Below are positions 8,010-17,633 of a DNA stretch of 64,000 nt, piece after piece. Below the pieces are notes generated by a model that made no database searches, was not told the origin of the DNA, and saw nothing but the letters and a program-made list of their open reading frames with translations. This stretch comes from an uncultured Microbacterium sp. (lineage in GTDB: Bacteria > Actinomycetota > Actinomycetes > Actinomycetales > Microbacteriaceae). The DNA is taken from contig NZ_FLQR01000007.1 in NCBI RefSeq assembly GCF_900078385.1, positions 310,001 through 374,000 of the forward strand, in the 5' to 3' direction. The translations under genes were made by a program, and so were the position numbers. Each line of letters starts with the position of its first letter. Position 1 is the stretch's first letter.

Positions 8010-8383
8010 ACGGCGTGGAGATCGCGGCGCTCGTCGTCGCGGGCGGCCTCGGAGCCGGCGCGCGGTACATCGTCGACGGGCTCGTGATGCGCGGGCGCAA
8101 GGGCGCCTTCCCGCTCGGCATCCTCGTCGTCAACGTGACGGGCGCCTTTCTGCTGGGCATCCTCACGGGGCTCGGCCCCCTTGTCGCGCCGAGCTGGCTC
8201 GCCGTCGCCGGTGTGGGTCTCCTCGGCGGGTTCACGACGTTCAGCACCGTCTCCGTCGAATCCGTCCTGCTCGCGCAGCGCGGGCGTCGGGACTGGGCCT
8301 GGCTCAATCTGATCGGCACGCTCGGCGCAGCCGTCGTGGCGGCCTCGATCGGCCTGATGCTGGGCGGCCTGCTGCCCCGCTGA
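8006..8383 (+). CDS. crcB: Fluoride channel CrcB/Fluc, second subunit
   Basis: A 125-residue paralogue of the preceding gene with the same four helices and motifs: GAGARYIVDG, VNVTGAFLLG and GLLGGFTTFSTVS. The GTG start at 8006 lies inside the GTGA overlap with the first gene, so translation is coupled. Paired Fluc subunits of opposite orientation assemble into one channel with two pores. The 100 bases after the stop contain the promoter region of the RND exporter gene. Confidence 0.93.
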   Translation: MNGVEIAALVVAGGLGAGARYIVDGLVMRGRKGAFPLGILVVNVTGAFLLGILTGLGPLVAPSWLAVAGVGLLGGFTTFSTVSVESVLLAQRGRRDWAWLNLIGTLGAAVVAASIGLMLGGLLPR

Positions 8384-8486
8384 GATCGGCGGAACGCCGC
8401 GCCGGACATGGGATACTGAACCTCGATACAGCCGTGTATCGGTCGGCCGTCCGCGGCCCTTCCTCGCCCGCTCGCAAAGGCCCCCC

Positions 8487-11400
8487 TTGTCGAATCTCGC
8501 CGTCCTGAGCTTGAAGAACCGCGCACTCATCGCGCTCATCACGATCGTGGCCGCCATCTTCGGCGGCCTCGCGCTGACGAGCCTCAAGCAGGAGCTCATC
8601 CCGTCGATCGAGTTCCCGCAGCTCTCCGTGCTGACGACGTATCCCGGCGCGTCGCCGGACGTCGTCAACAACGACGTGTCGACGCCGATCGAGACGGCGA
8701 TCCAGGCGGTGCCCGGTCTCGAGTCGACGATCGCCACGAGCACGACGAACGCCTCGATCATCCAGGCCTCCTTCACGTACGGCACCGACCTCGCCACGGC
8801 GGAGCAGAAGATCCTGCAGGCCATCAACCGCATCAAGAGCGACCTCCCGGAGAGCGTCGAGCCGAACGTCGTCTCCTTCTCCCTCGACGACCTGCCCGTC
8901 ATCGCGCTCGCGATCACCGGCTACGACGATGAGCGCACGATCGAATCGCAGCTGCAGGCGAGCGTGATCCCCGACCTCGAGGATCTCGCCGGGGTCAGCG
9001 CCGCGCAGATCATCGGCGGTCAGAGCGAGCGCGTCACGATCGTCCCCGACCAGGCCGCGCTCGCCGCCGCCGGGTACACCCAGACCGCCATCACCGACGC
9101 CCTGGACCAGAACGGCCTCCTCTTCCCGGGCGGCTCGGTCACCGAGGGCGATCAGACGCTCACCGTGCAGACCGGCGCGAAGCTGGCATCCGTCGACGAG
9201 ATCGCCGCGCTACCGCTCGTGCCCGGCACGGCGGAGCAGCTCGCGGGCGACGCCGTCACGATCGCCGACGTCGCCGAGGTCTCCCTCGGCCAGGACCCCG
9301 TCACCTCGATCTCCCGCGTCGACGGCCAGCCGGCGCTGACCATCTCGATCACGAAGCTGCCGTCCGCGAACACCGTCGACGTATCGCGTCTCGTGACGGC
9401 CGCCGTCCCCGACCTGCAGGATGCCATCGGCGACGACGCCGAATTCACGATCGTGTTCGACCAGGCGCCCTACATCGAGCAGTCCATCGAGGCGCTCGCG
9501 CAGGAGGGCCTCCTGGGTCTCCTCTTCGCCGTGCTCGTCATCCTGGTCTTCCTGCTGTCGGTGCGCTCCACCCTCGTCACGGCGATCTCGATCCCGACGA
9601 GCGTGCTCATCACCTTCGTCGGCATCCAGGCGTTCGGGTACTCGCTCAACATCCTCACGCTCGGTGCGCTGACCATCGCGATCGGTCGCGTCGTGGACGA
9701 CTCGATCGTCGTGATCGAGAACATCAAGCGGCACTACGTGGGGGATGCCGACAAGCGCACCGCCATCCTGCTCGCCGTCCGCGAGGTCGCCGCCGCCGTC
9801 ACGGCATCCACCATCACGACGGTCGCCGTCTTCCTCCCCATCGCCTTCGTCGGAGACGTCACGGGCGAGCTCTTCCGGCCGTTCGCGATGACCGTCACGA
9901 TCGCCATGTCGGCCTCGCTCCTGGTCGCCCTCACGATCGTCCCCGTCCTGGCGTACTGGTTCCTGCGCCCCGGCAAGCAGCTCGTCGACGGCGCGGGACG
10001 CGCGATCGACCCGGAAGACCCGGGCGCTCCGCCGTCCCGCCTGCAGAGGTCGTACCTGCCGATCCTCCGGTGGACCCTCAAGCACTCCTGGGTCACGCTG
10101 CTGCTCGCCGTGCTCGTCCTCGGCGGCACGGCCGCCGCCGCGCCGTTCATGAAGACGAACTTCCTCGGCGACTCCGGGCAGAACACCTTCACCGTCACGC
10201 AGGAGCTCGGCCAGGCGCCGAGTCTGGATGCCGAGGACACCGCCGCCGCGACGGTCGAGGAAGCGCTGCTCTCGGTCGACGGGATCCGGACCGTCCAGAC
10301 CTCGATCGGGTCGAGCGGCTCGGCCATCCGCGACGCGTTCGCCGGCGGCAGTGCCGGCATCACGTACTCGATCACGACCGATCCGGACGCCGACCAGGTC
10401 GCCGTGCGCGCGGCCGTGCAGGAGGCCGTCGCCGACCTCGAGGACGTCGGCACGATCGCCGTCTCCGCGGGCCAGGGCGGGTTCGGCTCGAACGACATCG
10501 AGATCGACGTCACGGCACCGAACTCCCAGACCCTGCAGGAGGCGACGGATGCGGTCGTCGCGTCGCTCGACGGCGAGGACGGCGTCGGGCAGGTCACCTC
10601 GAACCTCTCCGCATCGCTGCCCTACGTGGCCGTGACCGTCGACCGCGACGGCGCCGCCGCGCGCGGGCTCTCGGAGGTCGCCGTCGGAGCGCTCGTCTCG
10701 AACACGATGCAGCCGCGCCAGATCGGCTCCGTCGAGATCGACGGCACCGCGCTGACCGTCTACCTGCAGGCCGAGTCCATCCCCGACACGATCGCCGAGC
10801 TCGAGAAGCTGCGGATCGCGAGCTCCACGGGGCTCATCCGCCTCGACGAGGTCGCGACCATCGAGGAGAGCGAGGGCCCGACCTCGATCACGACGCAGCG
10901 CGGCCAGCGGACGGCGACCGTCACGGTCTCGCCGTCGACGGACGACCTCAACGCGGCATCCGCGACGGTCACGACCGCGCTCGCGGACGTCGAGCTGCCG
11001 ACCGGTGCCGACGCCGAGGTGGGCGGGGTGCTCTCGCAGCAGACCGACGCGTTCTCGCAGCTCGGCCTCGCGATGCTCGCGGCCATCCTCATCGTCTACA
11101 TCGTCATGGTCGCGACCTTCAAGTCCCTGCGCCAGCCGCTGCTGCTCCTGATCTCGGTGCCGTTCGCGGCCACCGGCGCCATCCTGCTGCAGATCGCGAC
11201 GGGAGTGCCGCTCGGGGTCGCCTCGCTCATCGGCGTCCTGATGCTCATCGGCATCGTCGTGACGAACGCGATCGTGCTCGTCGACCTCGTGAACCAGTAC
11301 CGCGCCAAGGGGCTGTCGGCGCACGACGCGACCCTCGCCGGCGGCGCGCGACGCCTTCGTCCGATCCTCATGACGGCGCTCGCGACGATCTTCGCCCTGA

Positions 11401-12005
11401 CGCCCATGGCGCTCGGCATCACGGGGCACGGCGGCTTCATCTCGCAGCCGCTGGCCATCGTCGTGATCGGCGGCCTCATCTCCTCGACCGTGCTGACGCT
11501 GCTCGTGCTGCCGACGCTCTACAACCTCGTCGAGGGCGCCCGCGAGCGTCGGGCGGCGCGACGCGCCGCGCGGGATGGTGTCCCCGCCCTGGCCGGAGTG
11601 CCGGCGGGTGCCGGGTTCGCGGGTGCCGAGCTCGCCGGTGCCGAGCCGGCGGACGCGCCGTCGACCCGTCGGGAGCGGCGTCTCCTCGAGGTCGCGGCGA
11701 CCGCCGGCATCCCGATCGTGACCGCGCCGGCCGTCATCCTGGCTCCGGACGATGTCGCGGTGGCGGACCCCGTGATCGAGGAATCCCCGGACGTCGAGAT
11801 CCCGGTGACGCCGGTGGACGCAGCGCCCGCGGATGTGGCTGAGGCCGGTCCGTCCGAGTGGGACGCGGATGCGGATGTGGCGGACGCGGATGCGGAAGCC
11901 GCCGACGTCGATGCCGAGGACGCGGATGCGGATGCGGAAGCCGCCGAGGCCGCCGAGGCAGCTGCCGCGCACGACGGGCCCGAGGACGAGCACCGCCAGG
12001 ACTGA
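8487..12005 (+). CDS. RND-family efflux permease (HAE1/SwrC-like)
   Basis: A 1172-residue inner-membrane exporter of the AcrB/SwrC type: helix 1 (residues 10-30), a large extracellular porter domain (FPQLSVLTTYPGASPDVV), helices 2-7 including GRVVDDSIVVIENIKRH with the proton-relay acidic residues, a second loop, and the last six helices. TTG start with AAAGG upstream. No membrane-fusion partner is adjacent, as is usual for Gram-positive RND proteins. Residues after about 1015 are a long Ala/Asp/Glu tail (ADADVADADAEAADVDAED) absent from most homologues and built from repeats of the DNA word GCGGATGCGGA. Substrates are not predictable; lipophilic drugs or surfactants are typical. Confidence 0.92.
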   Translation: MSNLAVLSLKNRALIALITIVAAIFGGLALTSLKQELIPSIEFPQLSVLTTYPGASPDVVNNDVSTPIETAIQAVPGLESTIATSTTNASIIQASFTYGTDLATAEQKILQAINRIKSDLPESVEPNVVSFSLDDLPVIALAITGYDDERTIESQLQASVIPDLEDLAGVSAAQIIGGQSERVTIVPDQAALAAAGYTQTAITDALDQNGLLFPGGSVTEGDQTLTVQTGAKLASVDEIAALPLVPGTAEQLAGDAVTIADVAEVSLGQDPVTSISRVDGQPALTISITKLPSANTVDVSRLVTAAVPDLQDAIGDDAEFTIVFDQAPYIEQSIEALAQEGLLGLLFAVLVILVFLLSVRSTLVTAISIPTSVLITFVGIQAFGYSLNILTLGALTIAIGRVVDDSIVVIENIKRHYVGDADKRTAILLAVREVAAAVTASTITTVAVFLPIAFVGDVTGELFRPFAMTVTIAMSASLLVALTIVPVLAYWFLRPGKQLVDGAGRAIDPEDPGAPPSRLQRSYLPILRWTLKHSWVTLLLAVLVLGGTAAAAPFMKTNFLGDSGQNTFTVTQELGQAPSLDAEDTAAATVEEALLSVDGIRTVQTSIGSSGSAIRDAFAGGSAGITYSITTDPDADQVAVRAAVQEAVADLEDVGTIAVSAGQGGFGSNDIEIDVTAPNSQTLQEATDAVVASLDGEDGVGQVTSNLSASLPYVAVTVDRDGAAARGLSEVAVGALVSNTMQPRQIGSVEIDGTALTVYLQAESIPDTIAELEKLRIASSTGLIRLDEVATIEESEGPTSITTQRGQRTATVTVSPSTDDLNAASATVTTALADVELPTGADAEVGGVLSQQTDAFSQLGLAMLAAILIVYIVMVATFKSLRQPLLLLISVPFAATGAILLQIATGVPLGVASLIGVLMLIGIVVTNAIVLVDLVNQYRAKGLSAHDATLAGGARRLRPILMTALATIFALTPMALGITGHGGFISQPLAIVVIGGLISSTVLTLLVLPTLYNLVEGARERRAARRAARDGVPALAGVPAGAGFAGAELAGAEPADAPSTRRERRLLEVAATAGIPIVTAPAVILAPDDVAVADPVIEESPDVEIPVTPVDAAPADVAEAGPSEWDADADVADADAEAADVDAEDADADAEAAEAAEAAAAHDGPEDEHRQD

Positions 12006-12065
12006 CGCCACTCGCGGACAGGAGTACCGTGGCGCTCACCTCGTAACGATGTGTGAGGAGGCGTC

Positions 12066-13622
12066 ATGTCCGACGACCGGTTCCACTCTCGCGAAGACGC
12101 GTTGCGTCATGCGGCGCACGACCCTGAGCAGGCTCTCGAGAATCCTCGGGAGCTCGTCGGCGACGTCGCCCTCGCGGTCCAGGACTTCTCCAGCGAGGAG
12201 CAGGGGTATCACAAGACCCTGAAGTCGCGGCAGATCCAGATGATCGCCATCGGCGGCGCGATCGGCACGGGCCTGTTCATGGGCGCCGGCGGACGCCTGG
12301 AGAGCTCCGGGCCGTCGCTCGTGCTCGTCTACCTCGTCTGCGGGTTCTTCGCATTCCTGATCCTGCGCGCGCTCGGCGAACTCGTACTGCACCGGCCGTC
12401 GTCGGGCTCGTTCGTCAGTTACGCGCGCGAGTTCTACGGAGAGAAGATGGCGTACGCGGCCGGGTGGCTCTACTTCCTCAACTGGGCGTTCACGTCGATC
12501 GTCGATGTCACGGCCGCGGCGCTGTACGTGAAGTTCTGGGCGCAGTACTGGGAGCCGCTGCAGGCGGTGCCGCAGTGGCTGATCGCCCTCATCGCGCTCG
12601 TCGTCGTGCTGAGCCTGAACCTCGTCTCGGTGAAGGTGTTCGGCGAGATGGAGTTCTGGTTCGCGCTGATCAAGGTCGCCGCGCTCGTGCTCTTCCTGGT
12701 CATCGGCATCGTCTTCCTCCTCTTCAACGGCCAGACGGATGTCGGGGCGACCGGGTTCTCGGTGATCTCCGACAACGGCGGCTGGTTCCCGACGGGTGCC
12801 ATCGCACCGGTTCTGGCGATCTCCGGTGTGGTGTTCGCGTACGCCGCGATCGAACTCGTCGGCACGGCCGCGGGGGAGACCGCCAATCCGCGCGAGGTCA
12901 TGCCCCGCGCGGTCAACACGGTCGTCGTCCGCATCGCCGTCTTCTACGTCGGCTCCGTGCTGCTGCTCTCGCTCCTGCTGCCGTTCACGACGTACAAGGC
13001 GGGCGAGTCGCCGTTCGTCACGTTCTTCTCCCACATCGGCTCTCCCGAGGCCGGCGCCGTCTCGGCATCCATCATGAACTTCGTCGTCCTGACGGCGGCG
13101 CTCTCCAGCCTCAACGCCGGCCTGTACTCGACGGGACGCATCCTGCGGTCGATGGCCGTCAACGGATCGGCGCCCCGTTTCACCGAGATCATGAGCCGCA
13201 ACGGCGTGCCGTACGGCGGCATCCTGCTCACCGCCGTGATCACGCTCTTCGGTGTCGGTCTCAATGCCCTCGCGCCGTCGCAGGCGTTCGAGATCGTGCT
13301 CGAGGTCTCGGCGCTCGGGATCATCGGCGGCTGGGCGACCATCATCCTGTGCCAGATGAAGCTCCACAAATGGGCGAAGGAGGGGCGGATCCAGCGTCCC
13401 GCGTTCCGCCTCATCGGGGCGCCCTTCACGGCCTGGCTGACGCTCGCCTTCCTCGCCTTCGTGCTCGTGACGATGGGGTTCTCCGAGACCGGCCGGTGGG
13501 TGCTGGCCTCGCTGCTCCTGCTCATCCCGCTGCTCATCGCCGGCTGGTTCGCGTTCCGTCAGCGGATCGCGGAGGCCGCCGCCGAGCGCGAAGGCTGGAC
13601 GGGGAGCCACCCCGTCGTCTGA
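12066..13622 (+). CDS. Amino-acid permease (APC superfamily, AAT group)
   Basis: A 518-residue twelve-helix permease. After a 50-residue acidic cytoplasmic leader it has [20 protein letters not shown], the signature of amino-acid/proton symporters of the AAT group (CycA, AnsP, GabP, ProY). Helices 6-8 contain [19 protein letters not shown], also typical. The ATG at 12066 has GAGGAGG seven bases upstream. The nearest relatives by feel are D-Ser/D-Ala/Gly or asparagine permeases, but substrate cannot be settled by reading. It ends close to the convergent ABM gene. Confidence 0.9.
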   Translation: MSDDRFHSREDALRHAAHDPEQALENPRELVGDVALAVQDFSSEEQGYHKTLKSRQIQMIAIGGAIGTGLFMGAGGRLESSGPSLVLVYLVCGFFAFLILRALGELVLHRPSSGSFVSYAREFYGEKMAYAAGWLYFLNWAFTSIVDVTAAALYVKFWAQYWEPLQAVPQWLIALIALVVVLSLNLVSVKVFGEMEFWFALIKVAALVLFLVIGIVFLLFNGQTDVGATGFSVISDNGGWFPTGAIAPVLAISGVVFAYAAIELVGTAAGETANPREVMPRAVNTVVVRIAVFYVGSVLLLSLLLPFTTYKAGESPFVTFFSHIGSPEAGAVSASIMNFVVLTAALSSLNAGLYSTGRILRSMAVNGSAPRFTEIMSRNGVPYGGILLTAVITLFGVGLNALAPSQAFEIVLEVSALGIIGGWATIILCQMKLHKWAKEGRIQRPAFRLIGAPFTAWLTLAFLAFVLVTMGFSETGRWVLASLLLLIPLLIAGWFAFRQRIAEAAAEREGWTGSHPVV

Positions 13623-13640
13623 CCCGCCAGCTGACCCGGG

Positions 13641-14243
13641 TCAGCGCTGCAGCCAGGGGCGCAGGATCCGCGTCACCCACGGCAGCACGAGATAGACCAT
13701 GACCGGGGTGAAGAGCGCGGTGCTGATCGCGAGCCGTGCCCACAGCGGCCAGTCGACGAAGGTCGGGACGAAGCTGAGCAGCCACGTGCCGAGCAGGTTC
13801 GTGGGGAAGAAGCCCAGCCAGATGGCGACCGCCTGCTTCCAGCGCGGCGGCGCCGGCCGCACCGGCTGGACGATCGGACCTGTGACGGCGACCTCGCCGA
13901 CGGTGTGGGACTCCACGTGCGTGGCGAACGGCGCATCGAACCAGCCCTCGATGCCGCTGCGGCGTTCCATCCGCTCCTCCCGCGCGAACGCGCGACCGGA
14001 GTCGAGCCACCACACGCGCTGCGGGGACTGCTCCCACGCTTCGAGGGTCGGGATGTCGCGGAAGCGGTAGAGCATGTACCAGAGGTCGCTCTCCTCGCCG
14101 GCCCGCACCCAGCCGGAGCCGAGGAAGCCCGGGAAGGATGTCGCGAGGTCGGTGCCGGCCTGCATCCACGCCGTCGCCTCGGCAGTGCGCGAGGGATCGA
14201 TGCGACGTTCGATGGCGACGGTGATCGGGTGGGTGTCCGGCAT
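13641..14243 (-). CDS. ABM-fold monooxygenase-like protein with C-terminal membrane helices
   Basis: A 200-residue protein of the COG3224 type. Residues 5-100 form an antibiotic-biosynthesis-monooxygenase (ABM) ferredoxin-like fold (TVAIERRIDPSRTAEATAWM; FPGFLGSGWVR). Residues 135-195 form two membrane helices (AVAIWLGFFPTNLLGTWLLS; ISTALFTPVMVYLVLPWVTR). ABM domains act as cofactorless oxygenases, haem-degrading enzymes or pure binding modules; which applies is unknown. ATG at 14243 is chosen by fold start; it has only a poorly spaced GGAG. It is divergent from the helicase gene. Confidence 0.8.
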   Translation of the reverse strand: MPDTHPITVAIERRIDPSRTAEATAWMQAGTDLATSFPGFLGSGWVRAGEESDLWYMLYRFRDIPTLEAWEQSPQRVWWLDSGRAFAREERMERRSGIEGWFDAPFATHVESHTVGEVAVTGPIVQPVRPAPPRWKQAVAIWLGFFPTNLLGTWLLSFVPTFVDWPLWARLAISTALFTPVMVYLVLPWVTRILRPWLQR

Positions 14244-14545
14244 GACTCCATTCTGGATGCCGTATATGTGGGCGCGGTCCATGCGTGGGGCGCTGGCGTG
14301 GTCGGCACTCTCCCAGACGCGACCTGTACAGTAGGTCAGTCGGCTCTGGACACCGCGACGTGCTCGCGGATGGGTTTGTGAGTCCAAGGGGCCGATGGTG
14401 GGAGCGAATCCGCTCCGACGACCATCACTGTGAATGGCCCCCGGCCGACGGATGTCCGGGCTACTCCACGCCGCATGTGCGGCCGCGCGAGCGCGCGATC
14501 TGAGGAGTGCTGTTCTCGCACGAGACAACCCAGAAGGACACCACC

Positions 14546-16759
14546 ATGCCCAAGAACAAGAAACCGGCCGGCGGCCGAGCTCAGAACTTCGAGCCGCGCT
14601 ACGGCAACAAGACCTCCTACCAGGACGCCAAGCGGCGCCCCGGTCAGGCTTCCGCCGGCAAGCCCGGCAGCAAGAGCCCCAGCCACCGCGGCTTCCGGCC
14701 CGAGGCCGACGACGCCGCCAAGAAGCAGCGCTGGACCGCGCAGGAGCGCGCCGGTCGCGATGAGGCCCGCGGCATCCGCTCGCACAGCCGCACCGACGAT
14801 CGCCCCGCCCGTTCCTACGATGACCGCCCGGCGCGTTCGTACGACGAGCGTCCCGCCCGCGGCGACCGCGTGTCGCGCGACGACCGCCGCCCCGGCGACG
14901 GCCGTCCCTCCTTCCGCGACGACCGCCCGCGTCGCACCGATGACCGTCCGGCTCGCTCGTTCGACCGCCCGGCGCGTTCGTTCGACGACCGCCCGCGTCG
15001 CACCGACGACCGCCCGGCTCGCTCGTTCGACCGTCCTGCGCGTTCGTTCGACGACCGCCCGCGTCGCACCGACGACCGCCCCGCGCGTTCGTTCGACGAC
15101 CGTCCCCGCCGGTCGAACGACGACCGTCCGGCCCGCTCGTACGACGACCGCCCCGCGCGGTCCTTCGACCGTCCGGCGCGTTCCTTCGATGACCGCCCGC
15201 GTCGCACCGAGGACCGTCCTGCGCGGTCGTTCGACGACCGTCCCCGCCGGTCGAACGACGACCGCCCCGCGCGGTCCTTCGACCGCCCGGCCCGTTCGTT
15301 CGACGACCGCCCGCGTCGCACCGATGACCGCCCGGCGCGGTCGTTCGATGACCGTCCCCGCCGGTCGAACGATGACCGTCCGGCCCGCTCGTTCGACCGC
15401 CCCGCGCGTTCGTTCGACGACCGTCCCCGCCGCGACGACCGCCCCGCGCGCTCCTTCGATCGCCCCGCCCGTTCCGACTGGAACGCCGAGACGAAGTCCA
15501 AGGCCCACGAGGCGCACGTCGACGTCGTGCACGAGAAGCTGCAGGCGGAGGCCGTCCAGGCCGAGGCCGTCGCCGATGTGACGTTCTCGTCGCTGGGTCT
15601 CGGCGACAACATCGTCCGCGTCCTCGCCGACCTCGGCGCCCCGTCGCCGTTCCCGATCCAGGCCGCGACCGTGGCTCCGATCCTCGAGGGTCGCGACGTC
15701 CTCGCGCGGGGCCGCACCGGCTCCGGCAAGACGATCGCGTTCGGCGCGCCGCTGGTCGAGTCGACCCTGCGCGCGCAGGCCGGTCAGCGCCGCGAGTTCG
15801 GCCGCAAGCCGAAGGCGCTCATCCTCGCCCCGACCCGCGAGCTCGCGCTCCAGATCGACCGCACGATCCAGCCGATCGCGCGCTCGGTCGGCCTCTTCAC
15901 GACGCAGATCTACGGCGGCGTGCCGCAGGCGCGCCAGGTCGGTGCGCTCAAGAAGGGCGTCGACATCATCATCGGCACCCCCGGCCGCATCGAAGACCTG
16001 CAGCAGCAGGGCAAGCTCGACCTCTCCGAGGTCCGCATCGTCGTGCTCGACGAGGCCGACCACATGAGCGAGCTCGGCTTCCTCGAGCCGATGCAGCGCA
16101 TCCTCCGCCTCGTCCAGGACGGCGCGCAGAAGCTGCTCTTCTCCGCGACGCTCGACCGCGAGGTCGCCGCGCTCGTCGACGAGTTCCTCGTCAACCCGGC
16201 GGTCTACGAGGTCGCCGGCGAGGACCAGGACTCGGGGACGATCGACCACCGCGTGCTCCTCATCGATCACCGCGACAAGGCCGACATCCTCAGCTCGCTC
16301 GTGGACCGTGACGGCAAGACCCTCGTCTTCGCCCGCACCCGCGCGTACGCCGAGATGCTCGCCGAGCAGTTCGACGACCTCGGCATCAACGCGGTCGCCC
16401 TCCACGGCGACCTCAACCAGGCCAAGCGCACGCGCAACCTGGAGCGCCTCACGTCGGGTCGTGTCAACGTCCTCGTCGCGACCGACGTCGCCGCGCGCGG
16501 CATCCACGTCGACGACATCGATCTCGTCATCCAGGCCGACCCGCCGGACGAGTACAAGACCTACATGCACCGCTCCGGCCGCACCGGCCGCGCGGGTCGC
16601 TCCGGCACCGTCGTGACGCTCATCACGCGTCAGCGTCGTCGCAAGATGACCGAGATGCTCGAGCGCGCGGAGATCGATGCGCCGTTCCAGGACGCGCGCC
16701 CCGGCGACGACGTGCTCGAGGAGATCGCCGGCCGTCAGCTGGCGAACGTCGACGCCTGA
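14546..16759 (+). CDS. DEAD-box RNA helicase with long Arg/Asp-rich repeat domain
   Basis: A 737-residue ATP-dependent RNA helicase. Residues 1-80 are basic and low complexity. Residues 84-311 are an array of near-identical units (DDRPARSFDRPARSF, DDRPRRTDDRPARSF). From about 330 the RecA-like core follows: Q motif FPIQAATV, Walker A ARGRTGSGKT (about 386-395), APTRELALQ, LDEADHMSELGF (about 500), LLFSATL, and HRSGRTGRAG in domain 2. RGG/RD-type tails in DEAD-box proteins promote RNA binding and phase separation; here the repeats precede rather than follow the core. ATG at 14546 has AGAAGGA nine bases upstream. Likely involved in ribosome assembly or mRNA decay, as for RhlE/CsdA-like proteins. 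Confidence 0.93.
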   Translation: MPKNKKPAGGRAQNFEPRYGNKTSYQDAKRRPGQASAGKPGSKSPSHRGFRPEADDAAKKQRWTAQERAGRDEARGIRSHSRTDDRPARSYDDRPARSYDERPARGDRVSRDDRRPGDGRPSFRDDRPRRTDDRPARSFDRPARSFDDRPRRTDDRPARSFDRPARSFDDRPRRTDDRPARSFDDRPRRSNDDRPARSYDDRPARSFDRPARSFDDRPRRTEDRPARSFDDRPRRSNDDRPARSFDRPARSFDDRPRRTDDRPARSFDDRPRRSNDDRPARSFDRPARSFDDRPRRDDRPARSFDRPARSDWNAETKSKAHEAHVDVVHEKLQAEAVQAEAVADVTFSSLGLGDNIVRVLADLGAPSPFPIQAATVAPILEGRDVLARGRTGSGKTIAFGAPLVESTLRAQAGQRREFGRKPKALILAPTRELALQIDRTIQPIARSVGLFTTQIYGGVPQARQVGALKKGVDIIIGTPGRIEDLQQQGKLDLSEVRIVVLDEADHMSELGFLEPMQRILRLVQDGAQKLLFSATLDREVAALVDEFLVNPAVYEVAGEDQDSGTIDHRVLLIDHRDKADILSSLVDRDGKTLVFARTRAYAEMLAEQFDDLGINAVALHGDLNQAKRTRNLERLTSGRVNVLVATDVAARGIHVDDIDLVIQADPPDEYKTYMHRSGRTGRAGRSGTVVTLITRQRRRKMTEMLERAEIDAPFQDARPGDDVLEEIAGRQLANVDA
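14797..15479 (+). repeat. Tandem degenerate repeats encoding the helicase Arg/Asp tail
   Basis: About 680 bases of repeats built on GACCGCCCGGCGCGTTCG-like units, alternating 24- and 36-base periods, encoding RPARSFD and DDRPRR(T/S)(D/N). The units differ mainly at third codon positions, so selection keeps the protein while the DNA drifts. The array leaves both strands open in several frames, which produces long spurious antisense frames. Such arrays are prone to slippage and length variation between strains. Confidence 0.9.
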
Positions 16760-16781
16760 TCGCATCCGCTGCGGAGGAGAG

Positions 16782-16837
16782 ATCCCCTGTGCAGGTCATT
16801 CCCTCGGGAATGGTCCTGTGCGGGGGATTTCCCTTTT
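16782..16837 (+). terminator. Hairpin terminator after the helicase gene
   Basis: A long, slightly imperfect stem-loop: CATTCC/GGAATG at the tip, CAGG/CCTG and ATCCCC/GGGGGAT at the base, followed by TTTCCCTTTT. It lies 22 bases past the helicase stop. Confidence 0.75.
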
Positions 16838-16848
16838 GTGGCGCAGGG

Positions 16849-16889
16849 GGATGCCGGTGGATGCCGGGCCTCGACACGGGGGTGGATGC
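16849..16889. repeat. Three GGATGC words in a 41-base non-coding stretch
   Basis: GGATGC occurs at 16849, 16859 and 16884 in a gap with no gene. This word is unusually frequent throughout the window, so its clustering in non-coding DNA argues that the word itself, not the encoded amino acids, is retained. Confidence 0.5.
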
Positions 16890-16925
16890 GTCGGCGCACC
16901 GCGCGGCGTCGCGCGCGCCGCGTCG

Positions 16926-16931
16926 TAAGCT
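16926..16931 (+). promoter_or_regulatory. -10 box (TAAGCT) of a leaderless promoter
   Basis: TAAGCT is followed by six bases and the ATG of the lipoprotein gene at 16938. No ribosome site is present. Confidence 0.55.
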
Positions 16932-16937
16932 CGGGCC

Positions 16938-17621
16938 ATGAGATCCACTCGCGTCCGCATCGGACTCGTGGCGGCGCTCGCCGGCGCGGCCCTGCTGCTC
17001 TCCGCGTGCGTGCCCGAGCCGGGGCCGAGCGCCTCACCCTCGGCGGAGCCGACCGCGGTGACTCCCTCTCCGAGCGCGACTCCGAGTGCGACTCCCAGCG
17101 CCACGCCCACGTCGGACCCGGGAGCGACCCCCACCCCGACGCCGACGGCCGGCGCGGAGACGCTCGTGCTCCCGGCCTGCATGGACCTCATCCCGCTGCA
17201 CATCGTGCGGGCGCACTTCGACGAGCGCGCCGCGCCGATGGAGGTCGACGTCGACCCGGCCGAGTTCATGGCCGGACCCGCCGCGACCGCCGCGGCGCGC
17301 GCTGCCGTGCAGGCCGACGTGTGCACGTGGGCGATCCCGGCCTCGGACGGCGGCTTCGCTGTGATCGCCGCGGAGCTCACGACGACCGCGCGTGACGATC
17401 TGATCGCCGCTCTCCGCGGAGCCGGCACCTTCCGGGAGGGTTCCATCGGCGGGGGCGTGTCGTTCTACCGCGAGATCGACACCGAGCTCGGTCTCACGGC
17501 CGTGACGTACGTCTTCGAGGATCGCGCGTGGGTGACGGTGACCGGCTCGGTCATCGGCGACGCGTCGAACCAGCTCGCCGCCGCCGCCTTGGAGGGTGTG
17601 CGCGCCGCGAACGACGAGTGA
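16938..17621 (+). CDS. Secreted lipoprotein, Thr/Pro-rich linker
   Basis: A 227-residue predicted lipoprotein: signal peptide with lipobox LLLSAC (Cys about 24), a Ser/Pro/Thr linker (residues 27-72, PSPSATPSATPSATPTSDPG), then a globular domain of about 150 residues with two cysteines (LPACMDLIP; ADVCTWAIP). It would be anchored outside the membrane. I do not recognise the globular domain; the linker is typical of surface proteins that must cross the cell wall. It is convergent with the radical SAM gene, 12 bases apart. Confidence 0.85.
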   Translation: MRSTRVRIGLVAALAGAALLLSACVPEPGPSASPSAEPTAVTPSPSATPSATPSATPTSDPGATPTPTPTAGAETLVLPACMDLIPLHIVRAHFDERAAPMEVDVDPAEFMAGPAATAAARAAVQADVCTWAIPASDGGFAVIAAELTTTARDDLIAALRGAGTFREGSIGGGVSFYREIDTELGLTAVTYVFEDRAWVTVTGSVIGDASNQLAAAALEGVRAANDE

Positions 17622-17633
17622 GATCGGCGCAGA

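Noticed and set aside
9210..12011. 933-codon antisense frame over the RND exporter
   Set aside because: Composition is the Arg/Asp/His-rich pattern that GC-rich antisense frames give; no domain is visible.
13631..13644. CTGACCCGGGTCAG palindrome as terminator or operator
   Set aside because: Short, overlaps the stop codon of the ABM gene, and such palindromes occur by chance in GC-rich DNA.
14336..16765. 809-codon antisense frame over the helicase gene with many R/T/V repeats
   Set aside because: It is the mirror image of the helicase repeat array and core; the plus-strand protein has all helicase motifs and a ribosome site.
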